10,432 nucleotides of DNA from Thermoflexales bacterium (GTDB lineage: Bacteria > Chloroflexota > Anaerolineae > Fen-1058). This document shows, piece by piece, positions 1-6,052 of this stretch. The stretch's first letter is position 1, and each line of letters opens with the position of its first letter. The notes beneath the pieces were generated by a model. That model did not search any database. It was not told the DNA's origin and saw only the letters and a list, made by a program, of their open reading frames with translations. The position numbers and the translations under genes are program-made. Location: positions 1 through 10,432 of the forward strand of contig JADGQE010000110.1 in assembly GCA_017882055.1 (NCBI GenBank), read 5' to 3'.

Positions 1-29
1 AGACTATTTCTTCTATGGAGGATTCATGA
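1..29 (+). CDS. possible 3' end of an upstream gene (partial)
   Basis: Frame 3 is open from the left edge and ends in a TGA at 27-29, reading TISSMEDS. That stop overlaps the ATG at 26-28 in an ATGA arrangement. The same 4-bp overlap joins several gene pairs later in the window, so this could be the tail of an upstream gene in the same operon. Only eight codons are visible, so this rests on the overlap alone, and no product can be named. If real, the upstream gene is the first place to look for a RiPP-modifying enzyme. Confidence 0.3.
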
Positions 30-205
30 CAAGCGTAAATGAAAGCCTGGTTGAAATTTTTGTTGCTGACTCGAAATTGCCAGATCGGAAAGAGTATGTG
101 CGTCCCGCAATTATTCATGAGTTGGATCTGGAGACGCGCGCCGGATCGCCGCTTGGCGTCAAGCCTGGGATTGACCCGGCGGATCCACTGGGGTTGAGCA
201 AATAG
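26..205 (+). CDS. candidate RiPP precursor peptide with lasso-type leader (59 aa)
   Basis: This is a 59-codon ORF starting at ATG 26, with a Shine-Dalgarno GGAGG at 17-21 and a TAG stop at 203-205. The peptide has a charged N-terminal half and the central motif Y24-V-R-P27, followed by E36-T37-R38-A39-G40-S-P-L-G and a Gly/Pro/Asp-rich tail ending DPADPLGLSK. In lasso peptide precursors the leader carries YxxP and a Thr two residues before the core. The Y-to-T spacing here (13 residues) and the following x-A-G match my memory of the paeninodin leader. If cleavage follows R38, the core begins A39-G40-S-P-L-G-V-K-P-G-I-D50. The first acidic residue is then core position 12, not 7-9, so a normal lasso ring is not predicted. 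The PqqD/RRE-type protein and S24/S26 peptidase downstream are typical RiPP-locus companions. It could also be a short secreted or regulatory peptide. The ORF is well supported; the function is inferred. Confidence 0.72.
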   Translation: MTSVNESLVEIFVADSKLPDRKEYVRPAIIHELDLETRAGSPLGVKPGIDPADPLGLSK

Positions 206-215
206 TAAAATGGTG

Positions 216-244
216 TTTGAAGTGTGCCGATCCTAATTTAATAT
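216..244 (+). promoter_or_regulatory. candidate promoter upstream of the first C25 peptidase
   Basis: A TTTGAA/TTGAAG element at 216-222 lies 16-17 bp before TAATAT at 239-244, a plausible sigma-70-like pair in an AT-rich patch of the 139-nt gap between the small peptide gene and the C25 peptidase gene. No terminator is visible after the small peptide, so read-through is also possible. The call rests on consensus similarity only. Confidence 0.3.
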
Positions 245-344
245 AGACAGCACACAGCTTTGGCTTAGACTCGCATATGACGGCGGGTTTCGTCGACCGA
301 CGAGGCTCGCCGTTTCCTTTATTGTGTTTATGGGATGGATGGCT

Positions 345-3300
345 ATGCTTAGACGAAAAGCGTCATGGTTTATCGGGTTTCTCTCGGCAGGGTTACTGGT
401 TTTTCTGGCTGTCCAGGTTCACACTGGATCCGCTGCCCGGGCTGAGCCGGGAGTGCACATCGTTCGCTCCGATGAGCAGGGGCTGGTGCTGGACGTGTAT
501 GCTCCATTTTATGCAATCGAAATGCAGACGCCGGCGGCTATCAACTATCAGCAGTTGACTGTGACGGGCTTTGAGGCCACAACCGAACCAGGCAAACCAC
601 AGTTGCCCCAGTGGACGGCACTGCTCGGTGTTCCGGCTGAGGCGCGAGTCGAGATTCACATACTCTCGGACGAATCTGAGCTGCTCGCCGGAAAGTTTAA
701 TTTGTCGCCGTCCCCGTCGCCCGCACCGCTGACCGATGATCTACGATCAGGTACGACGAGGGTTCAACCCGATGCCCGCGTTTATGCCTCTGATGGGTTG
801 TATCCTGTTCGAGTGGCCGAGGTGACCGAAGACGCGTGGCTGCGCGAACAACGTGTTGTCCGGGTAGTCGTCTCTCCGTTTCAATACAATCCTGTCACTG
901 GTGAATTAGTCTGGCATCGTCACCTGCAGATTGAAGTGCACTTCGATCGTTCTTCGAATTCTTCGATCGCCCGCCTCGCACCGAGCGATCGGCCTGATCC
1001 GTTTGAGCCGGTCTATCGCCAGTCGCTGCTGAATTACGAAGTGGCCCGCGCGTGGCGTGGGCGCAACTCGCTCGAAAATTCAAATCCAGTTTCCAGGATG
1101 TCCGCGGCTGCCACACCCCAATACAAAATCGTGGTAGATCATGACGGCTTGTATCAGATCACCTATGCCGCTCTTCAAGCGGCTGGCGTGCAGGTGGATA
1201 CACTCGATCCCAATACGTTCCACATGACCAGCCAGGGCCAAGATGTCGCGATCGACGTTGCCGCCCAGACTCCCGGCCATTTTAGCCCCGGCGATGCCAT
1301 CACGTTCTATGGTCAAAAATTCTACGGCGACTATTTAGCCTCGCAGTATTACACCGAAAGCTTATTCTATTATCCGTATTATCCCACCGGCTGGATACCC
1401 CACTTCAACGCCGCGCAGCTGGAGAAGTACACCGACGACAATGTTTACTGGTTGACTTTCGGGGGCACACCGGGTCCGCGCATGGCGACGATTGACGGTA
1501 CGCCGGATACAAGCGGCACGGTTCCTAAGCCGTCGGTTTACACCACCACGGTTCACACCGAGGAGTCTCATTTCTGGTATCTCATTAGCTTTACCAGCGA
1601 AGATAGCTGGTACTGGGATCGATTGCAGACGTCGCTGCCCACCACTCGAACCTATACGACGACACTCTCGGCGGTTGCCAGCGTGCCTTTCTCGGCTACG
1701 GTGCGCGGTGATGTCGTCTCTCGCCAGCTGACTACCTACCATACGCGCTTTTCGCTGAATACGATGTCCACGGCGTTGGAAGATACAACGTGGGGCAATC
1801 TAGCGATTCCCGTTCGGCATCACTTCGAGACTCAGGTTGACCAGTCGAATTTGTTGGAAGGCACGAATAGTCTGTACTTCGGGGACTTCCCAACGTCGTA
1901 CAATGACGTCTACTTCGATTGGTTTGAGATTCAATATCTCCGCCGCTTTCAGGCTGACGGCGATCAGGTTTTGTTCTCCGGCACGGAGGTCGGCCCACGC
2001 CAGTATGCCATTGGCAACTTCATGACCAACACGCTGACGATCTACGCTGTGACGAACCCGTTCACGCCGCAGCACGTGTTGTCGTCGAGCATCACCTCAG
2101 CCAGCGGGCTGTTCACCACGACATTTCAAATCGGTTCGATGGTTCCGGTCACTTACTTTGTCGCCGGGGCGGATACGATCCAAAGCCCTAAGAGCATTTC
2201 GTCGTATGTGCCGCCCGACCTGTATTCGACCAGCAATGGAGCAGATTACCTGATCATCACGCATCACGATTTCATCACCGCCAGCCAGACGCTGGCCGAC
2301 TACCGCGCTTCGCAAGGCTGGCGTGTCAAAGTGATCGATGTCGATGACTTGTATAACGAGTTCAACTTCGGTATTTATCATCCGATTGCGATCAAGAACT
2401 TCTTACATTACGCGTATGACAACTGGAACCCTGCACCTGCCTATGTGGTGCTCGTGGGCGATGGCAACTGGAATTTCAAGAACTTCAACAATTCTATGCC
2501 CTATCCGGGTTCTTATGGTCCGCCCCAGCCGATTTACATGCCGCCCAATCTGTCATGGGTCGATCCGTGGCAGGGCGAGGTCGATAGCGCCAATTTGCTG
2601 GTGGCCTTTACACCGCCCAGCCATATCCCCAGCATGTTTATCGGCCGGCTGCTGGTCGATAGCCCCGATCAGCTTAATACCATCATCGGCAAGATCGAGG
2701 CTTACGAGCAGGCCGGGCCGCAACCCTACCAGCGCAACGTGTTGTTTGCCGCCGATAATCCAGACTCGGCGGGTGATTTCGTCGCTTCTTCGGACGGGAT
2801 TATCAGCCGTGACATACCGCCCAATCTCACGGTTAACCGCGCGTACCTCCCAAACTTCTATCTTTCGCCTTATCACTGCACTCCCTCGCTCTCATGCCCG
2901 GCGGCCAATTACGCGATTACGACAACGCTGAATACGACCGGCGCATTATTCTTGAACTACACGGGACACGGCGCGCAAGTCCGCTGGGCGGCGGAGAGTA
3001 TGTTGAGTATCACCGACATCCCAACGTTGTCCAACACCGGCCAACTGCCCATCGTACTCTCGCTAACGTGCCTGGATGGTTATTGGCCTTATCCGAACCA
3101 GCCCAGTTTCATGCAAGAGATGGTTCGTGCGTCGAACGGCGGCGCAGTGGCGGCCTTTTCGCCCACGGGTCTGGGTCTGACCGATGGGCATGATACGCTG
3201 GCCGATGGTTTTTATACCGCCGTTTTTTCGGGCGGCATCCAGCACCTGGGCCCGGCCACACTGGCCGCGAAAATCAACCTTTTCAAAGGGGGAGCCAGTC

Positions 3301-4028
3301 TGGATCTCATCGATACTTTTACCATCTTTGGCGATCCGGCGCTGCGTTTGCCCACGTATGCGATTGGCCTGTCGCCGGTTTCAGCCTCGCAGGTTAGCGT
3401 GCCCGGCGCCACGGCTGTGTATATGTTGCAGGTGACCAACACGGCTTATTTGACCGATGTGCTCACCCTCAGTACGGCGGGGAATACCTGGCCCGTGACT
3501 CTGTCGACGACCAGCCTCACCTTATCGTCAGGCGGGAGTGCGGCCCTGGCTATCTCGGTGACGGTTCCGGCCGGTACGCTGATGGGGATTGCCGATCAAG
3601 TGACGGTTACGGTTGCTTCGATTGGCGATAGCACGCGCCCCACGGCTCAATTGACTACGACGGCAGGCATCGTTTATGGCGTGAATGTGACGCCGATGAT
3701 CCTAAGTCAGATCGGTCAAGCAGGGCAGACGGTGACGTACACGTTGCGGATTACCAATACTGGCAACATTAGCAGCACCTTCGCATTAACCGCTGCAAAT
3801 TATTCTTGGCCAACCGTCATTTCGCCTTTGCTGTCGGCCCCGTTGTTGGCTGGCGCCGGCTCGGATGTGAACGTGTGGGTGGCGGTTCCGTTATCCAGTC
3901 GAACCGGGGTCACTGATACGGCTCTGGTCACTGTCATGGCGCAAGGCGGTAGTCTACCGTCAGCCACCGCCACGTTGATTACGACGGCGCAGTATCGAGT
4001 GTTCCTGCCGTTGATTCTTAAGCATTGA
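345..4028 (+). CDS. secreted C25 (gingipain-like) cysteine peptidase with C-terminal Ig-like repeats
   Basis: The protein has about 1227 residues. I chose ATG 345 because it gives a clean signal peptide: MLRRK, a hydrophobic stretch at about 8-25, then cleavage after A-R-A33. In-frame alternatives are ATG 339, ATG 330 and GTG 324. A propeptide-like beta-rich region covers about 34-235, and a linking domain (Y-K-I-V-V-D-H-D-G-L-Y) follows from about 258. The C25 catalytic domain runs about 633-1003. It opens with ADYLIITHHDF, contains VGDGNWNF, and carries the expected dyad: His875 in YTGHG and Cys909 in LTCLDG, 34 residues apart. It closes with IFGDPALRLP. Two CARDB/NEW3-like beta repeats (about 1005-1108 and 1110-1212) follow, and the protein ends YRVFLPLILKH, a tail typical of exported Chloroflexota proteins. 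Family knowledge predicts an extracellular or surface endopeptidase activated by propeptide removal. Its substrate specificity cannot be read here; processing of a neighbouring peptide or surface protein is inference. Confidence 0.9.
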   Translation: MLRRKASWFIGFLSAGLLVFLAVQVHTGSAARAEPGVHIVRSDEQGLVLDVYAPFYAIEMQTPAAINYQQLTVTGFEATTEPGKPQLPQWTALLGVPAEARVEIHILSDESELLAGKFNLSPSPSPAPLTDDLRSGTTRVQPDARVYASDGLYPVRVAEVTEDAWLREQRVVRVVVSPFQYNPVTGELVWHRHLQIEVHFDRSSNSSIARLAPSDRPDPFEPVYRQSLLNYEVARAWRGRNSLENSNPVSRMSAAATPQYKIVVDHDGLYQITYAALQAAGVQVDTLDPNTFHMTSQGQDVAIDVAAQTPGHFSPGDAITFYGQKFYGDYLASQYYTESLFYYPYYPTGWIPHFNAAQLEKYTDDNVYWLTFGGTPGPRMATIDGTPDTSGTVPKPSVYTTTVHTEESHFWYLISFTSEDSWYWDRLQTSLPTTRTYTTTLSAVASVPFSATVRGDVVSRQLTTYHTRFSLNTMSTALEDTTWGNLAIPVRHHFETQVDQSNLLEGTNSLYFGDFPTSYNDVYFDWFEIQYLRRFQADGDQVLFSGTEVGPRQYAIGNFMTNTLTIYAVTNPFTPQHVLSSSITSASGLFTTTFQIGSMVPVTYFVAGADTIQSPKSISSYVPPDLYSTSNGADYLIITHHDFITASQTLADYRASQGWRVKVIDVDDLYNEFNFGIYHPIAIKNFLHYAYDNWNPAPAYVVLVGDGNWNFKNFNNSMPYPGSYGPPQPIYMPPNLSWVDPWQGEVDSANLLVAFTPPSHIPSMFIGRLLVDSPDQLNTIIGKIEAYEQAGPQPYQRNVLFAADNPDSAGDFVASSDGIISRDIPPNLTVNRAYLPNFYLSPYHCTPSLSCPAANYAITTTLNTTGALFLNYTGHGAQVRWAAESMLSITDIPTLSNTGQLPIVLSLTCLDGYWPYPNQPSFMQEMVRASNGGAVAAFSPTGLGLTDGHDTLADGFYTAVFSGGIQHLGPATLAAKINLFKGGASLDLIDTFTIFGDPALRLPTYAIGLSPVSASQVSVPGATAVYMLQVTNTAYLTDVLTLSTAGNTWPVTLSTTSLTLSSGGSAALAISVTVPAGTLMGIADQVTVTVASIGDSTRPTAQLTTTAGIVYGVNVTPMILSQIGQAGQTVTYTLRITNTGNISSTFALTAANYSWPTVISPLLSAPLLAGAGSDVNVWVAVPLSSRTGVTDTALVTVMAQGGSLPSATATLITTAQYRVFLPLILKH

Positions 4029-4061
4029 CCGGCGGCTCAATCGCCCGAATTGCCCGCGCGC

Positions 4062-4616
4062 ATGTTAAATCCACTGGGTGACACCTATCGTGAAGCTTCG
4101 CTTGATCTGGCTCGCGCCGGCCTGCAGGGCGAAAGTTCACTACGCCTGCGTGTGATCAGCAGCAGTATGACACCGGTCGTGCTGCCGGACGATGTGGTGA
4201 TCGTCCGGCCTGCGCCGCTTGAAGCGCTGCGGCGCGGCGACTTGATTGTGATTCAACACGGGGCGGAATTGATCACGCATCGGCTGGTGGCGATCGATGC
4301 GCACGGCTGGCGCACGAAAGGCGACAACTGCGCCGCTGCCGATCCGGTGTGGCCCGCGGCGATCATTGTGGGTCGCGTGGCGGCGATCGAGCGCGGCGAA
4401 CGATCGATCGATTTGCAGAATCGCCGCTGGCAGAGCCTCAATCGCTGGCTGGGCCGCTTGAACTGGCTGCAAACGTCGATCTATCAGCGCGGTCGTGCGG
4501 TCAAGATCAGACTCATCGGTCCGCAGCCGCGCCCGTGGGTGAATACTCTGGCGCGCTTGTCAGGCGTTCCATTTCGTGTTCTAATTAAGCTGTCGCTGCT
4601 GTTTGCTGCGAAATAA
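4062..4616 (+). CDS. S24/S26 family serine peptidase (signal-peptidase-like)
   Basis: The protein has 184 residues from ATG 4062; an upstream in-frame TTG at 4050 is the alternative start. Neither has a convincing Shine-Dalgarno site, and the gene begins only 33 bp after the preceding stop. The core resembles S24/S26 peptidases: VISSSMTP with the predicted nucleophile Ser35 just before Met36, then ITHRL with His73, then TKGDN with Asp88 and a further Asp94. A His in place of the bacterial Lys general base, plus the KGD Asp, is the Ser-His-Asp arrangement known from the archaeal/ER/SipW type of signal peptidase. There is no clear N-terminal membrane segment, unlike true signal peptidase I; the C-terminus is only weakly hydrophobic. 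Small S24/S26 proteins of this kind are familiar neighbours of PqqD-like proteins in lasso-like RiPP loci. A role in leader processing or export is inferred. The GC-rich, Arg-rich tail (about 115-175) matches no domain I know. Confidence 0.8.
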   Translation: MLNPLGDTYREASLDLARAGLQGESSLRLRVISSSMTPVVLPDDVVIVRPAPLEALRRGDLIVIQHGAELITHRLVAIDAHGWRTKGDNCAAADPVWPAAIIVGRVAAIERGERSIDLQNRRWQSLNRWLGRLNWLQTSIYQRGRAVKIRLIGPQPRPWVNTLARLSGVPFRVLIKLSLLFAAK

Positions 4617-4781
4617 CGAAGCGCGCGATCTCCGGTCTCAATCAAAAGCAACCACAGTTTACGCCGATTGCACGAATTTGGTGTAAAAGAAATCAGTGTC
4701 AGTCGTGGGTTCCGCGGTTAAAAATCTTTGCGGTTGCGATAATTCCTGGAAAGCAATTCTATACGAGGCGGGTACTCTAGC
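4617..4781 (+). promoter_or_regulatory. intergenic gap with weak hairpin and candidate extended -10
   Basis: This 165-nt gap before the PqqD-like gene is more AT-rich than its surroundings. It holds an imperfect inverted repeat, TTTACGCC at 4658-4665 against GGTGTAAA at 4680-4687 (one G-T pair, 14-nt loop), with no T-run. It also has a TGCGATAAT at 4735-4743 that resembles an extended -10, without a good -35. Together these suggest that the PqqD-surface protein-C25 group could have its own promoter. The evidence is weak. Confidence 0.25.
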
Positions 4782-5069
4782 ATGTTGACTATCGATTCTT
4801 ATCCTGTTCCCAGGCCCACGGTGCAGGGCCGCTTGCTGGAAAACGAAGCGGTCGTCGTGCTGCCGGAGAAGGGCCAGGTGAAGGTCTTGAATGAAGTCGG
4901 CGCGCGCATCTGGTCGCTGGCCGACGGCGGCCGATCAGTGCGGGACATCGCGGCGATTATCAGCACGGAGTTCGCGGTGACACCGGCCGAGGCGGAAGCG
5001 GATACTCTGGCGTTCATTGCCACACTGGCCGCTAAAGATATTGTGTCCTTGTCCGCGCAAAAACCATGA
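4782..5069 (+). CDS. PqqD family protein (RRE-type peptide-binding domain)
   Basis: The 95-residue protein is almost entirely one PqqD-like winged-helix domain. It has an acidic beta segment (ENEAVVVLPEKGQVKVL), the family signature LNEVGARIWSLADGGRSVRDIA at about 37-58, and two C-terminal helices (TEFAVTPAEAEADTLAFIATL). Stand-alone PqqD-like domains act as RiPP recognition elements. They bind the leader of a precursor peptide and present it to a protease or modifying enzyme. No PQQ genes are present, so a role in PQQ synthesis is unlikely. The start at ATG 4782 has only a distant GAGG (4765-4768). The TGA stop at 5067-5069 overlaps the next ATG in an ATGA junction, implying coupled translation with the surface-protein gene. 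The likely ligand in this locus is the 59-residue peptide at 26-205, whose YxxP...T leader is the element that RREs recognise in lasso systems; this pairing is inferred. Confidence 0.85.
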   Translation: MLTIDSYPVPRPTVQGRLLENEAVVVLPEKGQVKVLNEVGARIWSLADGGRSVRDIAAIISTEFAVTPAEAEADTLAFIATLAAKDIVSLSAQKP

Positions 5070-6052
5070 AACGGATCGTGTCTTGCCGCCGGTTGATCGC
5101 AAGCGGCTGGCTGGCTGCAGCCCTTTTATTGATGGTGGTTGCGGTTGTCAGTGCCGCCGTGACCTTGATGAGCTTTACGGCCACGCCGGAAGGCAATGAT
5201 ATTGTCATCCGCTGGCAGACCGGCTCAGAATTGGATGCCGCCGGTTTTTACGTGGTGAGCAGTATCGACGACGGTGTAACGTATAATGTGCTCGGCGATT
5301 TTGTGCCGTGTTTGAGTTGCGGTGTATCGGGTGCTACTTACGTCGTGACCGACACCAATGTCGAGCGCGGTGTGACCTATTATTACATGCTGTACGATTA
5401 CGACACTTCAAATGTAGAGAAACACTCGGACCCTATTTCGGCGACGCTGCCGCTCATGCCCACCAGCAACACGCCGACGGCGACGAGCACCGCCACCTCA
5501 ACACCGACTTCGACGCCCACTTCGACGCCCACGCGAACACCGACTTCAATGCCGACCGCGACATCAACCGCGTCTAATCAGCCGGCGCAGAATAGCCCGG
5601 CCACGGCTACTCGCCCGCCGACCAATACGCCGACGCCGCTCAGCGTGGGTGCATCAACCATCACGCCCTCCGCGCCACAGGCCCCATCCTCAGCGGCGAC
5701 AGCTACGCTGCGACCAACTGTGGCTTTAGCTCCGGTCCAGGCCACAGCTGCATCGTTGCCGACGGCACGTGCCGTGCCTGCCGGGAGTGGTGCACAGCCT
5801 GTTCAGACCGTGGGAGTGCCACCTTCCGCGTCGAGCACGCAGGATCAGTCGTCGGGTAGCGCTGAACCATCGCCTACGGCCCGATCGCTGGTCGCAATGG
5901 AACCGATGGTCATTGCTCCGCCGGCTGCGCCCGTGGCGATTACGCCGACCTCCGGCAGCGACTTAAACGCGTTCGTGATTGGCTTGCTGGTACTGGCGGT
6001 GCTGTTAGTCGGCGCCGGGCTGTTTGCCATCTTGCGCCAGTCAGGTCGATGA
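5066..6052 (+). CDS. FN3-like, Thr/Pro-rich membrane-anchored surface protein
   Basis: This 328-residue protein has four visible zones. A signal peptide covers about 1-31 (basic MKRIVSCRR, then a hydrophobic core ending VVSAA). One beta-sandwich domain of fibronectin III type follows at about 32-130, opening VTLMSFTATPEGNDIVIRW and containing a CLSC pair and GVTYYYMLYDYD. A low-complexity Thr/Pro/Ser/Ala stretch occupies about 131-299 with TPTSTPTSTPT runs, the usual form of a cell-wall-spanning or glycosylated stalk. One C-terminal transmembrane helix spans about 303-323 and ends with the basic tail RQSGR. This predicts an extracellular domain on a stalk anchored in the cytoplasmic membrane. 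The gene overlaps both neighbours by 4 bp or fewer and so belongs to a tight unit with the PqqD-like and second C25 genes. It could display or hold a product of the locus, or be a C25 substrate; neither is shown by sequence. Confidence 0.8.
   Translation: MKRIVSCRRLIASGWLAAALLLMVVAVVSAAVTLMSFTATPEGNDIVIRWQTGSELDAAGFYVVSSIDDGVTYNVLGDFVPCLSCGVSGATYVVTDTNVERGVTYYYMLYDYDTSNVEKHSDPISATLPLMPTSNTPTATSTATSTPTSTPTSTPTRTPTSMPTATSTASNQPAQNSPATATRPPTNTPTPLSVGASTITPSAPQAPSSAATATLRPTVALAPVQATAASLPTARAVPAGSGAQPVQTVGVPPSASSTQDQSSGSAEPSPTARSLVAMEPMVIAPPAAPVAITPTSGSDLNAFVIGLLVLAVLLVGAGLFAILRQSGR
5507..5530 (+). repeat. 12-bp perfect tandem repeat in Thr/Pro-rich coding region
   Basis: Two exact copies of ACTTCGACGCCC lie at 5507-5518 and 5519-5530, coding for TSTP units. 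Degenerate copies of the same triplet pattern extend over about 5461-5580. In-frame 12-bp units allow stalk length to change without frameshift. Confidence 0.7.

Noticed and set aside
26..205. Calling the small peptide a canonical lasso peptide precursor
   Set aside because: The leader pattern fits, but the core lacks Asp or Glu at positions 7-9 and no B2 protease or cyclase gene is visible in the window. It is kept as a RiPP candidate only.
277..558. A 93-codon + frame overlapping the start of the large C25 gene
   Set aside because: It overlaps the signal peptide and prodomain coding of a well-supported gene, has no Shine-Dalgarno site and matches no family.
4782..5069. Assigning the PqqD-like protein to PQQ biosynthesis
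   Set aside because: No pqqA, B, C or E genes are present; the context of a precursor-like peptide and an S24/S26 peptidase fits a general RRE role better.
5461..5580. CRISPR array or minisatellite interpretation of the repeats
   Set aside because: The repeats are short, contiguous, in frame and code for Thr/Pro/Ser; there are no spacers.
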